Position numbers and translations under genes: made by a program | Shown here: in pieces, positions 1 through 11,382 of the stretch | Position numbering within the stretch: position 1 is the first letter of the stretch | How the letters are laid out: the number at the start of each line of letters is the position of its first letter | From: Beta vulgaris subsp. vulgaris | Lineage: Eukaryota > Streptophyta > Magnoliopsida > Caryophyllales > Amaranthaceae | Length of the DNA: 64,000 nt | Assembly: GCF_026745355.1 (NCBI RefSeq) | Contig: NC_079205.1 | Span: forward strand, 59,386,593 to 59,450,592 | Reading direction: 5' to 3' | Notes under the pieces: generated by a model | The model's input: only the letters and a program-made list of their open reading frames with translations | Databases searched by the model: none | Told to the model about the DNA's origin: nothing

Positions 1-368
1 GTAATCCCCAACTTTAGTAAATCTGTGAATGACGTTTAATAGTTAAGACAGTAGTATTAAATTAGAGAACCTGATCCGTGTATTTGTTAAGTTAATACTC
101 TACACAGTACTATTGTCTATATATATATATATTATCCTAGTTTCCCCTCCTAGTTCCTCGACGTTGAGACATGATTGCATCATTGCATGCATGATGCATC
201 TCAACAACTTGTCTCTTTTGTTCATCATGTTATTGGAGTATGAAATTTGTCTTAATTATTCATATTATCATGTCATACCGTAAATTTTGTATATTAATGG
301 GATATATCATATCTGAACTTTTTAATTAAACTATGGTCAAAAGTTGTATATTATTATTGATCATATAT
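1..368. other. Left flank, no gene seen
   Basis: AT-rich sequence with a short (AT)n run near 120-130. I see no coding frame or repeat boundary. The last five bases (364-368, TATAT) are the left copy of the target-site duplication of the Copia element that follows. Confidence 0.6.
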
Positions 369-683
369 TGTTGTGAGGAGTAACATGATTGTGTAATAAA
401 TGTCATGTAAGAATGAGTGTGTGTTGTCTTATTATTGTATGGGGTGATCAGGTGATTAATGGGTTTTGTCTTGTAGTTGGTTTGTCCTGTAGCATGAGGT
501 GTCCTAGGTAACCTAGGGATTGGTGTCCTAGAGGAGTCTACAAAAGGGAGGGGGCGCCGTTTTACAGCTCCCAAGAGAGAATGAATGAAAATCAATGAAG
601 GAGTAACTTTGCTCTCTCATTATCCTCCAAAGCTCATTATCTTGTTTTTAATCCTTTCCAAATTCTGAGTTATAAACTCATCA
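369..683 (+). repeat. 5' LTR of Copia element
   Basis: Begins TGTTG and ends CATCA, so it carries the TG...CA ends of plant LTRs. It matches 5151-5462 throughout, except for one extra base in the CCTAGAGGAG stretch and two extra bases in the AAAAGGGAGGGGGCGCC stretch around 530-556. Confidence 0.97.
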
Positions 684-695
684 TGGTATCAGAGC
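684..695 (+). other. Primer-binding site (tRNA-iMet)
   Basis: TGGTATCAGAGC follows the 5' LTR directly with no spacer. This is the standard plant Copia primer site complementary to the 3' end of initiator methionine tRNA, where minus-strand cDNA synthesis begins. Confidence 0.95.
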
Positions 696-814
696 AGAGG
701 TTGTGATTAATAGCAAGATTACTGTGAGTGAAAAAAAAATTCTTCTTTTCATCTCCTTCTAAAAAAAAAAAAACTTCTCTTTGTTCATCTTCACCTGCTG
801 TGTTTCCTCATTCA

Positions 815-3800
815 ATGTCGAAAGAAAAAGTAAGCCTAGCTGATATTCAAAGTCCACTCTACCTTCACCCCTCTGATGGACCCAACTCCCTTGCTGTGCC
901 AAAGCTTCAAGGTGCACAAGACTACAGACCATGGCGCAGATCTATGGAGATAAGTCTTGCTGCAAAGAGAAAGCTGGGATTTGTTACTGGAAGTGTGAAG
1001 AAAGAGACTGGGGATGAATCAAAGGCTGAACAGTGGGAAACATGCAACAATATGGTGATAGCATGGATTCATGCATCCATATCTGAGTCCATAAAGAACT
1101 CAGTTCTGTATGTAACCACAGCAAAGGAAGTTTGGAAGCAACTTGAAACTAGGTTTCATGTGACAAATGGGTCTCATAAATACAAACTGAATAAAGAAGT
1201 GTATGAGACACAACAAAATGGAATGAGTGTAAATGAGTATTACACAAAAATGAAAGGAATGTGGGAGGAACAAGATTCCTTGAACCTGCTTCCTGCTATA
1301 ACTGAGATGAATGTAGAGATAAATGCCTTTGTGCAAGCTCTTAATCTTCAGAAAGAAGAACTCAGGTTATTCCAGTTCCTGAACGGATTGGACGAAGAAT
1401 ATGCTGCTCAAAGAAGCCAACTGCTGATGCAAAGCCCACTGCCAAGTGTAGAAAATGTATGTGCCTCTCTACAGCAAGAAGAGAGTCAAAGAGACATCTT
1501 GAACATCTCAAAACTGAGTCTGGAACCAGCTGCAATGTACAGCAAAGGAAAGATTGGTGAAGGATATGGAGTGAAGAAATGGGGTGCAAACAAGGGTCAA
1601 GGACAGAGGATAGCTGCAAATGTTCACACACAAGAAGAAGATACTGGTCAGCTCCTTACACCTCTACAGATAGAACAGCTGTTGAAGCTTTTGCCTAACT
1701 CATCAAGAGCAAACAGGGCTGGTTCAGAAACCGAAGAGGAGTTGGAAGGAAGCTTTGCAGGTATGGTGACTTGTTGTAATGCTTCATTTGATGCTTGTGA
1801 TTGGATTATTGACTCTGGAGCATCAGATCACATGACATGTGATGCTGATAGCTTGATGAACCTTGTTGAAACTAAAAACAAACCAAAAATAAACCTCCCA
1901 AATGGAAAAACTTCTGTGATAACCCATGTAGGTGACAAGAGGCTGGAAAACAATTTGCTGTTGAATCATGTTTTGTATGTCCCTGAATTTAAACATAACC
2001 TTCTGTCTGTGAATAGACTGGTGCAAAACAACAAATACAAAGTGACATTCTATCCTGAACTGTGTGTGATTCAGGACTCTCTCAGTCAAGTCATTAAAGG
2101 AATTGGTAAAGCTCAAAATGGGCTATATTTTCTGATGAACATTCCCATGGAAGAGATCTGGAGAAAGGTAGGAAACAAACCTCAATCCTTAGCAGAGGCA
2201 GGGAGAAGAGAAGAAAATAAAGAAAGAAGAAGTAGCAATGTTGCAAGCACTGATATTGTAGTTTCTTGTGCAAATCATGTAATCAAGAAAAACGATTTTG
2301 TGTTGTGGCACAATAGATTGGGTCATGCTCCTTTGAATAGAATCAAGCACATTGAATGTATTTCTGAATTGAGTCAAACTCAAGATGTTTGTTTAACCTG
2401 TCCTATGGCTAAATTCACTAAAATTCCTTATAATGTGAGTTTCTCTCATGCATCTGCCCCTTTTGAATTAATACACATAGATATATGGGGCCCATACCAT
2501 GTGTGTACAGGTGGTAAGTACAAGTATTTTTTGACCATTGTAGATGACTTCTCCAGGGCAACTTGGGTTCACTTACTCAAGTTGAAGTCTGAGTCCATAG
2601 AAATTTTGAAAATGTTCTGCAACTTTACTAAAAATCAATTTGATAAAAGTGTGAAAGTTGTGAGATCTGACAATGCCTTAGAGTTTGATGACTCTGAGTG
2701 CAAGGAGTTTTTTGGCAAGCAGGGAATCATTCACCAAACATCCTGTGTGGATAGACCACAACAGAATGGAAGGGTGGAAAGGAAGCACAGGAATGTCTTG
2801 GAAATGTCCAGGGCATTGAGACTTCAAGCAGGGCTCCCATTAAAGTATTGGGGAGACTGTGTCCTCACTGCAGTCCACATTACCAATAGACTTCCTAGTG
2901 AAGTGTTAAAGCATGCCACACCTTATGAAAAGCTGTTCAACAAGAAGCCTTCTTACAGCCACCTAAGGGCATTTGGGTGCCTGGCTTTTGCAAGTAACCC
3001 TTGCAGGAAGAAGGATAAATTCAACATGAGAGGGGTCCCATGTATATTTCTTGGATATCCCTACAACAAAAAAGGCTATAAGCTGTTGAATGTCACAAAT
3101 CAGCAATGTTTTGTGTCAAGGGATGTTGTATTTTATGAAAATGTTTTTCCTTGTAACAAGGCCTGCAAGATACAGTACATGCACCCACAACCTGTGAAGA
3201 TACCTGGTGATCAAGTCCAAGAGATGACTGAGCACTCAGAGTGTGTGGCAGATGAAGTGAATGTTGTGGAAGAAGAAAATGAACTGGAACAAGAAGAAAC
3301 AGTTGAGATAGAGGGAAGAGCTGAAGAAACTGAAAGAGAACAGCTTGTTGTGGAAAGACATGATGAAGTAGAACCTGAAGAAATTGGAGTGAGGAGATCT
3401 ACCAGGCACCAAAAACAACCTGAATGGTTGAAAGACTATGTGATACCTCTGAAAAAAGGAGGACAAATGGTTCCAAGAGAAGCTGCAAGCAACCTGGCTC
3501 ACACACCAGTGTCATGTGCCTTCACTGCATTTGTAAATCAGGTGGAGGTGACTGTTGATCCTCAGCATTTCAAGGTGGCAGTTCAAGATGAAGCATGGGT
3601 CAAAGCTATGAATGAAGAGCTGCAAGCTCTTGAAGAAAATGACACTTGGAAGTTAAGTGATCTCCCACAAGGAAAGAAGGCCATAGGATGCAAATGGCTG
3701 TACAAAACCAAGTTCCATCCTGATGGATCAGTAGAAAGGAAGAAAGCAAGACTGGTTGTGTTGGGTAATAGACAGAAGAAAGGCATTGACTATGAAGAGA

Positions 3801-5143
3801 CATTTGCACCAGTGGCAAAAATGACCACTGTAAGGTCTCTGCTTGCTGTAGCTGCTCTAAAAGGATGGTTCTTACATCAAATGGATGTAAAGAATGCATT
3901 CCTTCATGGAGAATTGATAGAGGATGTGTACATGCAGTTACCACCTGGATATGTAGGCCCTGGAAAGAAGATTTGTGTGAGTCAACCTGAACATAAGTGC
4001 AAAGATCAGTCTCAAACCAAAGTGTGCAAGCTAACTAAGTCCTTATATGGACTGAAACAAGCACCAAGACAGTGGTTTGCCAAGCTGTCAAGTGCTCTCA
4101 AGGAAGATGGATTTGCTCAATCCAAGACAGATTACTCTCTCTTTACAAAAGGAGAAAAAGGAAATCTGATAGTAGTGTTGATCTATGTAGATGACCTACT
4201 GGTTGCAGGGAATGATGAAGCTGGAATTAAGCAAGTAAAAGCATTCCTGGCATCTCAGTTCCACATGAAAGATCTGGGGGAGTTGAGGTACTTCCTTGGA
4301 ATAGAGGTAGATAGAAGCAGTGAAGGAATATTCATATCTCAAAGAAAGTATACTTTGGACATTCTCAAAGAATACCACATTCACAAGGGAAGGCCACTGA
4401 AGCTTCCCATGGATCCTCATCTGAAGCTAACACCTGAAGTAGGTGAACCTCTTCCAAATCCCACTGAGTATCAACATCTCATTGGGAAACTTATATACCT
4501 GACTATAACCAGGCCAGACATCACATTTGCTGTGCATATTCTGAGTCAATTTATGCACACTCCCACATGTGTGCACATGCAGGCAGCCAAACGTGTTCTC
4601 AGGTACCTTCTGGGAACTGCAAGACAAGGAGTCTTCCTAGCCTCTCAGTCAGGTGTTGTGCTTACTGCATATACAGATAGTGATTGGGCAAGCTGTCCTA
4701 TGTCAAGGAAATCCACAACAGGCTTCTGTTGTCTCCTTGGTTCATCTCTGATATCCTGGAAAGCAAAGAAGCAAAAGGTAGTGGCAAGGTCATCTGCTGA
4801 AGCAGAATACAGAGCTATGGCTCTCACTACTTGTGAAGTGGTGTGGTTGTCCCAACTTCTGAAGGAACTGGGAATCTCAAGTATCTATCCTGTCACTATA
4901 AGATGTGATAATCAAGCTGCAATATCTATAGCATCCAATCCAGTGCATCATGAACGAACTAAGCATGTTGAAGTGGACTGTCACTTCATCAGAGACAAGG
5001 TAACCCAGCAAGTTATTCTTCCAGAATACATCTCCACTCACAAGCAACTTGCAGATATCCTAACTAAGAGTCTTCCTGTAGACAAGCACAAGATGCTACT
5101 CACCAAGATGGGAGTTACCAGCAAGCCTCCACTCTCATCTTGA
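815..5143 (+). CDS. Copia gag-pol polyprotein
   Basis: One uninterrupted frame of 1442 codons from the first in-frame ATG at 815. The frame is open further 5' to 728, but the codon there is GTG in an A-rich leader. The gag region (about residues 1-320) resembles the UBN2/Retrotran_gag type, and I find no CCHC zinc knuckle in it. The aspartic protease motif DSGAS is near residue 333. A GAG-pre-integrase His/Cys region (HNRLGH ... CLTC) follows. The integrase catalytic triad is D556, D619 and E655, with the standard 35-residue gap between the last two. Reverse transcriptase shows YVDD at 1124-1127, and RNase H shows YTDSDW with its first Asp at 1288. The stop TGA (5141-5143) overlaps the polypurine tract. 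The product would supply capsid and the enzymes for reverse transcription and integration. No frameshift or internal stop was seen. Confidence 0.96.
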   Translation: MSKEKVSLADIQSPLYLHPSDGPNSLAVPKLQGAQDYRPWRRSMEISLAAKRKLGFVTGSVKKETGDESKAEQWETCNNMVIAWIHASISESIKNSVLYVTTAKEVWKQLETRFHVTNGSHKYKLNKEVYETQQNGMSVNEYYTKMKGMWEEQDSLNLLPAITEMNVEINAFVQALNLQKEELRLFQFLNGLDEEYAAQRSQLLMQSPLPSVENVCASLQQEESQRDILNISKLSLEPAAMYSKGKIGEGYGVKKWGANKGQGQRIAANVHTQEEDTGQLLTPLQIEQLLKLLPNSSRANRAGSETEEELEGSFAGMVTCCNASFDACDWIIDSGASDHMTCDADSLMNLVETKNKPKINLPNGKTSVITHVGDKRLENNLLLNHVLYVPEFKHNLLSVNRLVQNNKYKVTFYPELCVIQDSLSQVIKGIGKAQNGLYFLMNIPMEEIWRKVGNKPQSLAEAGRREENKERRSSNVASTDIVVSCANHVIKKNDFVLWHNRLGHAPLNRIKHIECISELSQTQDVCLTCPMAKFTKIPYNVSFSHASAPFELIHIDIWGPYHVCTGGKYKYFLTIVDDFSRATWVHLLKLKSESIEILKMFCNFTKNQFDKSVKVVRSDNALEFDDSECKEFFGKQGIIHQTSCVDRPQQNGRVERKHRNVLEMSRALRLQAGLPLKYWGDCVLTAVHITNRLPSEVLKHATPYEKLFNKKPSYSHLRAFGCLAFASNPCRKKDKFNMRGVPCIFLGYPYNKKGYKLLNVTNQQCFVSRDVVFYENVFPCNKACKIQYMHPQPVKIPGDQVQEMTEHSECVADEVNVVEEENELEQEETVEIEGRAEETEREQLVVERHDEVEPEEIGVRRSTRHQKQPEWLKDYVIPLKKGGQMVPREAASNLAHTPVSCAFTAFVNQVEVTVDPQHFKVAVQDEAWVKAMNEELQALEENDTWKLSDLPQGKKAIGCKWLYKTKFHPDGSVERKKARLVVLGNRQKKGIDYEETFAPVAKMTTVRSLLAVAALKGWFLHQMDVKNAFLHGELIEDVYMQLPPGYVGPGKKICVSQPEHKCKDQSQTKVCKLTKSLYGLKQAPRQWFAKLSSALKEDGFAQSKTDYSLFTKGEKGNLIVVLIYVDDLLVAGNDEAGIKQVKAFLASQFHMKDLGELRYFLGIEVDRSSEGIFISQRKYTLDILKEYHIHKGRPLKLPMDPHLKLTPEVGEPLPNPTEYQHLIGKLIYLTITRPDITFAVHILSQFMHTPTCVHMQAAKRVLRYLLGTARQGVFLASQSGVVLTAYTDSDWASCPMSRKSTTGFCCLLGSSLISWKAKKQKVVARSSAEAEYRAMALTTCEVVWLSQLLKELGISSIYPVTIRCDNQAAISIASNPVHHERTKHVEVDCHFIRDKVTQQVILPEYISTHKQLADILTKSLPVDKHKMLLTKMGVTSKPPLSS

Positions 5144-5150
5144 GGGGGAG
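5142..5150 (+). other. Polypurine tract
   Basis: GAGGGGGAG lies immediately before the 3' LTR and overlaps the gag-pol stop codon. It is the expected primer for plus-strand DNA synthesis. Confidence 0.9.
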
Positions 5151-5462
5151 TGTTGTGAGGAGTAACATGATTGTGTAATAAATGTCATGTAAGAATGAGT
5201 GTGTGTTGTCTTATTATTGTATGGGGTGATCAGGTGATTAATGGGTTTTGTCTTGTAGTTGGTTTGTCCTGTAGCATGAGGTGTCCTAGGTAACCTAGGG
5301 ATTGGTGTCCTAAGGAGTCTACAAAAGGAGGGGCGCCGTTTTACAGCTCCCAAGAGAGAATGAATGAAAATCAATGAAGGAGTAACTTTGCTCTCTCATT
5401 ATCCTCCAAAGCTCATTATCTTGTTTTTAATCCTTTCCAAATTCTGAGTTATAAACTCATCA
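5151..5462 (+). repeat. 3' LTR of Copia element
   Basis: Copy of 369-683, three bases shorter through indels in purine runs and otherwise identical by eye. It is followed by the target duplication TATAT at 5463-5467. Confidence 0.97.
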
Positions 5463-6550
5463 TATATCAACTGATATAACGTAAATAAACATGGTGTTGC
5501 ATCAGCTGTGAATGAAATCTCTTTAAATATAATTGTTCACGATATGTGAGAAATAGTAATAGTTCACATTTTTTTCACCTTGAAACTTCACACAAATCCC
5601 ACTACCACTTAACTACGACAACTTTAAACACACATTTTAAATTTGCAAAGTCACTCAAAACATGTGAAAAAAATAATATTTTATTGAATTTTGTATTTGG
5701 ATTATAATCTCTAATATATTTGATCCTCTAATTCGATCTCCGATCCACATGTATTTGAACTTTGATTTTCTTGAATAAGGGCCTTCGGGCTTGAAGTTGT
5801 CCAAGGATGTTGATGTAAAATAGAAGTTGATGTAGAATAGAACGGCACGTCAGTTTTGTATGGTTGTTGTTCTGGTTCTACTTGAAAGGATTTTATGTTG
5901 AATTGTTGTTGCTCACAAACAAATATGATCTTCTTGAATGAGGGGCTTTAGGCTTGATCGCGTCCAAGGTTCGTTGATCTTGTTTCCTTCTTCCGGGAGA
6001 GAATTTGATGTAACTTGACTAGTAGAGAGAGTCTTTGAGAGGAGGTTTAGGTCGTGCTTTATGCTTTTCTCCTTGATGGCTCTGCAGCTTGGTTTCTTCT
6101 TCAAGTTTGGTCGTCTAGAATGGAACGACTTTGATGCTTGTTGTTCTTCTAGGTTGAATGTTTGATTTAGATGTACAGATCGACTTAGAAAGTCTGTGGA
6201 GCAGCTTTCTTTCTCTCCTTTTTTTTTTTAATCTTTTGTATTTCTCTTCTGACATTTGACAAATGAAGAGGAGCTCCCTATTTATAAAGCTTAGTTGAAC
6301 TTAGGATTTTCAACTATCTTGCCTTCTGGACCTCATGGACATACATCCTTTTATTAGTCCAACTTTCATTTGATGGGACTTAACCCAATAATAAATGATT
6401 TCATCAAAATAGGCCAAATTAATAGCAAGTCCAAACTAATTAATTCTTAATTTCTTATGATCCCTTAATAATAAAAGTCAATATTTGACTTAATTTAATG
6501 GGTCAAACACCAAATGATGTGGCATTTAATAAAAATGTTATGTCTACATG
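5463..6550. other. Intergenic; repeated motif and minus-strand TATA-like box
   Basis: No gene seen. Two diverged copies of a motif reading roughly CTTGAATNAGGGGCTT followed by a GGCTTGA...GTCCAAGG stretch occur near 5771 and 5932, about 160 bp apart. On the minus strand, TTTATAAATAGGGAGC near 6270-6290 looks like a TATA box with a short leader. Together these could be an old LTR or promoter fragment on the minus strand, but I could not find terminal repeats or a primer site. The last eight bases (TCTACATG) are the target duplication of the next element. Confidence 0.35.
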
Positions 6551-7119
6551 CAGGGCCGTCTTAAACAATTCAGGGCCCTGTGTTAATTTTAAATTTAGGC
6601 CCCAAAATTTTTAGAATATATAGCTACGACATATGTGAAAATACATACGAGGCATATAATGTCATATTTGTTATTTCAAACGACAAAATTCATAGTTGAG
6701 AATAAACTAATACTACCTAAGAACGAGAAATCTTTATCATTATTTAAAACTTGAATGTAAAAAATGAAAAACATTAAGAGTTAATTTGGTAAAAAAAAGA
6801 GATAAATTTCTAGAGTTGGTAATTTTCCACGAAAATGATACTTGGTTTTTTTTTTTTGAGAAAAACATACTTGCTTTTATTAGTTTAATTGTATATAAAT
6901 AAAAGAGGAAAAAAAAAGGGGCTCAAAAGCTACCTCATAGGATTTGAACCCTTGACTAAATACAAAGACAAGGAATCATTATAAGGTAGTACCAATGTGC
7001 TACAACATAAACCTTTGCTATTCTATTACAACAACATAATTATAAACTGATTTGGGGGCCCTATTGACTTGGAGGCCCTGTGCAATGGGTCTGTTTGCAC
7101 AGCCCATTCACCGGCCATG
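6551..7119. mobile_element. Non-autonomous hAT element, 569 bp
   Basis: Flanked by the exact 8-bp direct repeat TCTACATG (6543-6550 and 7120-7127), the size made by hAT transposases. The ends are imperfect inverted repeats, CAGGGCCGTC on the left and CATGGCCGGT read inward from the right. Subterminal GGGCCCTGTG and GGGGGCCCT blocks match the 265-bp element at 24173, so the two belong to one family. A minus-strand GGGTTCAAATCC resembling a Pol III B box lies near 6940, but no A box or tRNA fold goes with it. There is no transposase frame. Confidence 0.85.
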
Positions 7120-7414
7120 TCTACATGTATAAAAAAAAACTCTTGAACTAATACCCTCCTTGCCCTATTATCTATAAACTACACATAACTTCAACTTTAC
7201 CATCATTTTGATTTAATAATTTGTCCGTAATATATATGGTCATGTGATGTCTTGTTAATTATCTCATTTCTTTTCAAAAGAGCGAGGAAGTACAAGAACA
7301 CCAAAAGCTTTGAAGACATTCGAAAAGAGAATACAGGTCAATATATAACCAAACTATTCGCACCCTTTAACTTGGGAAGAATTTGGAACACTTACAATAA
7401 TCCTACAAGATTAT

Positions 7415-7472
7415 ATCTAATCAATAATCGACAATAGGTTGAGATCTAATCAATAATCGACAATAGGTTGAG
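7415..7472. repeat. 29-bp perfect tandem duplication
   Basis: The 29-bp unit starting ATCTAATCAATAATCGACAA is present twice back to back (7415-7443 and 7444-7472) with no mismatch, so the duplication is recent. Confidence 0.95.
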
Positions 7473-7865
7473 TAACTCTTCAAACTTGTTAAGTTATTTA
7501 TTTCTCTATGAATCTACTCATATTTAAGGACTATTTCTACTCATATGTTATTTATCCATGAGATAGCAACGAATCCCAATGACTATCACAAACTGTTGTA
7601 GTAGCATAAGCTCAACAGAAACGACTCCAAACCTGAAATAATCTAAAGAGTGTGTGAGCCACTCAACACCCACCATATGAGAAAGACAGTAACTCATCAC
7701 TCATGTAAGAGAAAATCACAGATCAAATTCCTCATACATTGCCACGTAATCTCCCGCCTTCACTCTCCCTCCACCCTCATTCTGGCGGGTGTCCTTTAAC
7801 TTATTTTTTTCATGTTTTTATGGTTTTGCACTTTCCTATTCCCTAAAATTTCCAAATTCATACCA

Positions 7866-8035
7866 ACCGAGTCGGCGTGAATGGTTAAAGACCTCCTACT
7901 ATTTAATTAAGATTTTCTGTTCGAGCTTTGGGTATAAAATAAATTTCAACTAAAAGCGATACTATCTTTTGAAGTACTCATGTAAACTTTCGCAAAGATT
8001 AGTCCACCCGTCAAAGATGATGGAAAACTCCTTAT
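7866..8035 (+). mobile_element. Possible degenerate tRNA-derived SINE
   Basis: GGCGTGAATGGTTAAAG followed about 35 bp later by TTCTGTTCGAGCTTTGGG resembles the A- and B-box spacing of plant SINEs. There is no clear poly-A tail or target duplication, so this stays tentative. Confidence 0.35.
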
Positions 8036-8104
8036 AGTAAAAGCTTATTTGATTAACCTTCATATGCATGAGAAGTTACAATTCCTAAGAAGTAAATATA
8101 TATG

Positions 8105-8237
8105 TTGTTGTTTGGTTGCCAAAAATAGGAAAAGTTCTATTTTTTATAAAATGAAGGAAATAAATTACCTAAGCCTCTTAGGTAAGTAGAAATTCCCATA
8201 AAACATAAAATTTTTCTTTGTAACCAAACAAAAAAAT
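8105..8237. mobile_element. Small MITE with palindromic core
   Basis: The ends are inverted, TTGTTTGGTTGCC on the left and GTAACCAAACAA on the right. The centre holds the palindrome TTACCTAAG...CTTAGGTAA, which recurs with one base-pair change in the 237-bp element at 13603. Exact ends and target duplication are not clear. Confidence 0.6.
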
Positions 8238-8620
8238 GTACTTCATAGAAAATAAAATTTCCTTCACAATGTAAATTCATGAGAAGTTATAAGACAAAAA
8301 CATTTCCAAATTCATAGAACCTCCCAAAATCCTGATTTTTCTAGAACTTTGCGCCTTCACCGAGCCAATATTATTTATGTCGGTCTTAATTTTGCTTATT
8401 AATCTATCCCATTTCATAAACCTCATCGTTTCCCCTTCTCTTTCATAAAATATGTTCATTGTTTCTTCTTCTTATAGTACAAAAACCCCCTATAATATTC
8501 TCATTTTTACCCATAATTCATCAAACTATCAAAGTATATACCCATCTTTTTTTTTCTTTCTTTCTTTTGAATATTAATTCATATATTTGAAGAATCAAAG
8601 AAGAAAAAAAAAAAAGGAAG

Positions 8621-9200
8621 ATGAACGAAGTGAAGAAATTTTGTGGTGATTGCAAGACCACAAAAACTCCTTTGTGGAGGACTGGTCCTCATGGTCCTAG
8701 GGTATGAAATCAGAACCAAATTATATTCCTTTTAATTCAAGAAAATTATTTTCTTTAGGTATTTCAGCTAATAATTACTGGGTTTTTCCTAAATTTTTCT
8801 GGGTTATTTTTAATATTTCTTCTATGTTTTTTTATGACAGTCACTCTGTAATGCATGTGGAATTAGATACAGGAAGAGGAAGATGTCAGAAGATAAACAA
8901 CCAAGTTCAGAAATCAGAAGATTAGAGAAAACATGTAGCAGTCGAAGTTATGATTATGAATATGATTACCAAATGAATGAATACATAAAGATGAGATATA
9001 ATTACAGTGATTTGAGTAATAATAATATGTTTGTTCAAAGATCAACTATATCATCATCTTCATCTTCTTCATCTTCACAGTTTAAGAAACAAAGAAGCAG
9101 CAGTGAAGAAAGTATTAGTAGTGATAATAGAAAATTAGGGGAAGTTGAGCAAGCTGCTATTTTGCTAATGTCTTTGTCTTGTGGTTCTGTTTTTGCTTAA
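8621..9200 (+). CDS. LLM-domain B-class GATA transcription factor
   Basis: Two exons, 8621-8701 and 8841-9200, joined across a 139-bp GT-AG intron (GTATGAAA...TTATGACAG), give 146 residues. The intron falls inside the zinc finger, between PR and SLC, as is usual for plant GATA genes. The finger is CX2CX18CX2C (C8, C11, C30, C33) with TTKTPLWRTGP in the loop and CNACGIRYRK after it. The plant finger binds WGATAR-type sites in the nucleus. A Ser-rich stretch follows near residues 80-100. The C-terminus QAAILLMSLSCG carries Leu-Leu-Met at 135-137, the mark of LLM-type B-GATAs (GATA15/16/17 group and GNC/GNL in Arabidopsis). These act in greening, hormone response and development. The short length fits the GATA15/16/17 subgroup better than GNC. 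The ATG at 8621 is 20 codons before the TTKTP loop motif ends and has the in-frame MNEVKKFCGDC start. Confidence 0.93.
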
Positions 9201-9526
9201 TAGGAGCAGTTTTTTTTATGGGTATGATTAATTAATTGAATAATTAGTTTGTAGATCCTTCTATTGTAATTTAGTGGTTATGATTATATATGGGATTATG
9301 AGGGTATTTTTTGGGGTTTAGTGGAGGTTTTGTTTAATGGGGGAGAATTTAGGAGAATGTCGTAGAATAGTGCAGAAAAGTTTATAGGCAAAATGAAAAT
9401 GACGAGAGGTGCTCAAGTTTTATGTTTTTTGAACATGTGAGTTGTAGCCTCAAATGGGTTGAATTAGTTTGTAAATATGTAATGTGGGTCTCTGCCTCTC
9501 TGATGATAATAGAAACGTTTATGTAA
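9201..9526 (+). other. GATA gene 3' region
   Basis: T- and G-rich sequence downstream of the GATA stop codon, presumably 3' UTR, running up to the MITE at 9527. No coding frame or clear polyadenylation hexamer decides the end. Confidence 0.4.
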
Positions 9527-9833
9527 GGCTATGTTCAGTTCATCTTATTTTTGCTTAATTCAAATCTAATCAGATCAGATTAGATTAGAAAAAATAAGTT
9601 CTGATCAGTTAGTTTTAAAAATTCATTTTTACTATTAAATATCTTTCATTACATATTAGTAAAAATTATAATAATTGAATATTAATAAAGTATTCATTGA
9701 GACGAATCAAACAAGATCCGATATGGTTATATTTTTTCTTATATATTGAGAAAAATCTAAAAGATAAGATATTGTAATCAAATCAGAAAAAATAAGTTCA
9801 GATCAGATAAGTTCAGGTGAACTAAACATAACC
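9527..9833. mobile_element. Harbinger/Tourist-like MITE, 307 bp
   Basis: Flanked by TAA at 9524-9526 and 9834-9836, the PIF/Harbinger target pattern. The terminal inverted repeats are GGCTATGTTCAGTTCA on the left and GGTTATGTTTAGTTCA read inward from the right. Subterminal AGATCAGATTAGATT-type blocks occur at both ends. It has no coding capacity. Confidence 0.85.
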
Positions 9834-9901
9834 TAAGACGGATTTGCAATAATTTATGTTAGACATATTTTCATGTGAAGGGTGATCTTCGATATTGGTT
9901 A

Positions 9902-10407
9902 CTAGCGGTATATGCACACGATGCGCGTTGATAATATTATGTATATATGTGTATATATTTTTTTAATCTAAAAATTATTTTGATAGTGATTTAAATTATT
10001 GAATTTTTTGTGTCGATTTTAATTGTTATAAAGTTTTGGTTGAGATTTAACAATTCTTTGTTGGCTTTAATATAGTTTTTAAACAATGTAAATGTAATAA
10101 AGTATATTGTTTGAACTTTATAAATATGAAGTATTATGTTACGATATATCATTATTATTTTTTTATTTGAAGATTCTAATTAATTTTTTGAATTGATTGT
10201 ATAAATCTAATCAAGTTTCCTTCAAAAAAAAAAAAAAAAAATCTAATCAAGTTATTAATGGTGATTTCATATTTCATTTTTGACTTATTCATATAGCAAG
10301 TTGTATGATTTTCACTTTTAAATTTATTATAAAAATGTTGTTTTAATTTATGAGAGGGTATTCAAATGAGGACATCATACCTCTCTCCTCGACTTATATA
10401 ATAGAGA
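9902..10407 (-). mobile_element. Non-autonomous Helitron, minus strand
   Basis: Read on the minus strand it starts TCTCTATTATATAAG (10407 downward) and ends CTAG at 9902, with host A before and T after, as Helitrons require. A decayed GC-rich inverted repeat (CGCGCATCGTGTGC) lies about ten bases before the CTAG. Both ends match the copies at 14147 and 59059. There is no coding frame. Confidence 0.75.
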
Positions 10408-11026
10408 TATGTATTATTTGAATATATTGATGGTACTTTTGGCAAATTTATGAGAATTTGGGAAATGTCCGATTTATATGTTAAAGATGGGTGATAAGGA
10501 ATATACAAAAAAAAAAATCAAGATTTGGCGAAAAATTGTGTTTTTATGATTGTTTGTGAATCTTGATTGTGGATTTGATTTGCCAACCACTTATAGGAGA
10601 GGAACTTTTCTAGATTAGACTATTTAATATTTAATCTGCTCTTAATATCATTTTAGATAATGCGATTTTTTTTATCTATTGTATTTTATTGATTAATATT
10701 TATAAGATTATAATGGTAATTTTAATTATGTATAATTAACCTCTACACATTGTAAAAAACGAGAAATAATATTATTTTTGTTAGGAAATTTATTTTGTTA
10801 CCCTAATGAGCTACTTCTCGGATTATAGTGTGATTTTGGGATGAAATTTTTAATACTTATCAACGTGCTTTAATCCTTTTATTATCGAGTGGTTGTAGGA
10901 TGAAATTTTTTAATACTTTCATTATCGCATTAGCTATAAATTAGAGGACACTATTCGTATAAGGAGAGTATTGACTAGAAATTCTCGAAAAAAATGATTA
11001 CCTTATAAGTATGATTAAAAAATCTA
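10408..11026. other. Intergenic, AT-rich
   Basis: No gene, RNA or clear repeat boundary seen. The last nine bases are the target duplication of the following MITE. Confidence 0.5.
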
Positions 11027-11327
11027 GGAAAAATTGACAGAAATTATGTTAACTATCGGTTTGCTCAAAATAATCTCAATTTCGGGTTATTCTGGAATGA
11101 TTCGAACTATATGAGATACCTTTTCAAAGTAATCCAAATTTTATTTTTCTTGTCTTTAATGATCCTTTTTAATGATCCTTTTTGGATCTATTATATATAG
11201 GATGATTAAAAGTTTGGATTATTTTGAGAAAATATTCTTAATAATTTGAATTATTCTAGAATAATTTATAATTGAAATTATTTTGAATTGAACAGTGATA
11301 GTTTGAATTATTCTTGTCAATTTTTCC
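11027..11327. mobile_element. Mutator-like MITE, 301 bp
   Basis: Flanked by the exact 9-bp repeat AAAAATCTA (11018-11026 and 11328-11336), the size produced by Mutator-like transposases. The ends GGAAAAATTGACAG and its near-complement CTTGTCAATTTTTCC start a long imperfect inverted repeat of roughly 60 bp. The element is AT-rich and non-coding. Confidence 0.8.
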
Positions 11328-11382
11328 AAAAATCTAATCATCATGGTTATAAATTCTGATGTACTCTTTCAACAAGTGATAA

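Larger units (their letters stand above)
369..5462 (+). mobile_element. Full-length Ty1/Copia LTR retrotransposon
   Basis: The element runs from TGTTGTGAGG at 369 to ...CTCATCA ending at 5462. It has a 315-bp 5' LTR, a primer-binding site matching initiator tRNA-Met, one long gag-pol frame, a polypurine tract and a 312-bp 3' LTR. It is flanked by the 5-bp direct repeat TATAT at 364-368 and 5463-5467, the usual size for Copia integrase. The domain order protease, integrase, reverse transcriptase, RNase H is diagnostic of Copia rather than Gypsy elements. I saw only three single-base length differences between the LTRs and no substitution, so the insertion is recent. With an open gag-pol frame and all cis signals it is structurally autonomous; activity itself cannot be seen from sequence. 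Confidence 0.97.
7120..8104. other. Intergenic, no gene seen
   Basis: AT-rich sequence. It holds a short tandem duplication (7415-7472) and a possible SINE relic (7866-8035), both listed separately. A 61-codon frame near 7252-7437 runs into the duplication and has no recognisable similarity. Confidence 0.5.

Noticed and set aside
326..595. 89-codon minus frame in the 5' LTR, with a partner at 5135-5374
   Set aside because: Both are antisense readings of the two LTR copies, so they occur twice because the LTR does.
728..814. Upstream extension of the Copia frame to 728
   Set aside because: The codon at 728 is GTG in a poly-A leader; the first in-frame ATG at 815 has a normal protein start after it.
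6930..6960. tRNA-like B box on the minus strand
   Set aside because: GGGTTCAAATCC alone, with no A box, acceptor stem or cloverleaf, lies inside a hAT element.
8704..8925. 73-codon plus frame next to the GATA exon
   Set aside because: It reads through the GATA intron into the wrong frame of exon 2.
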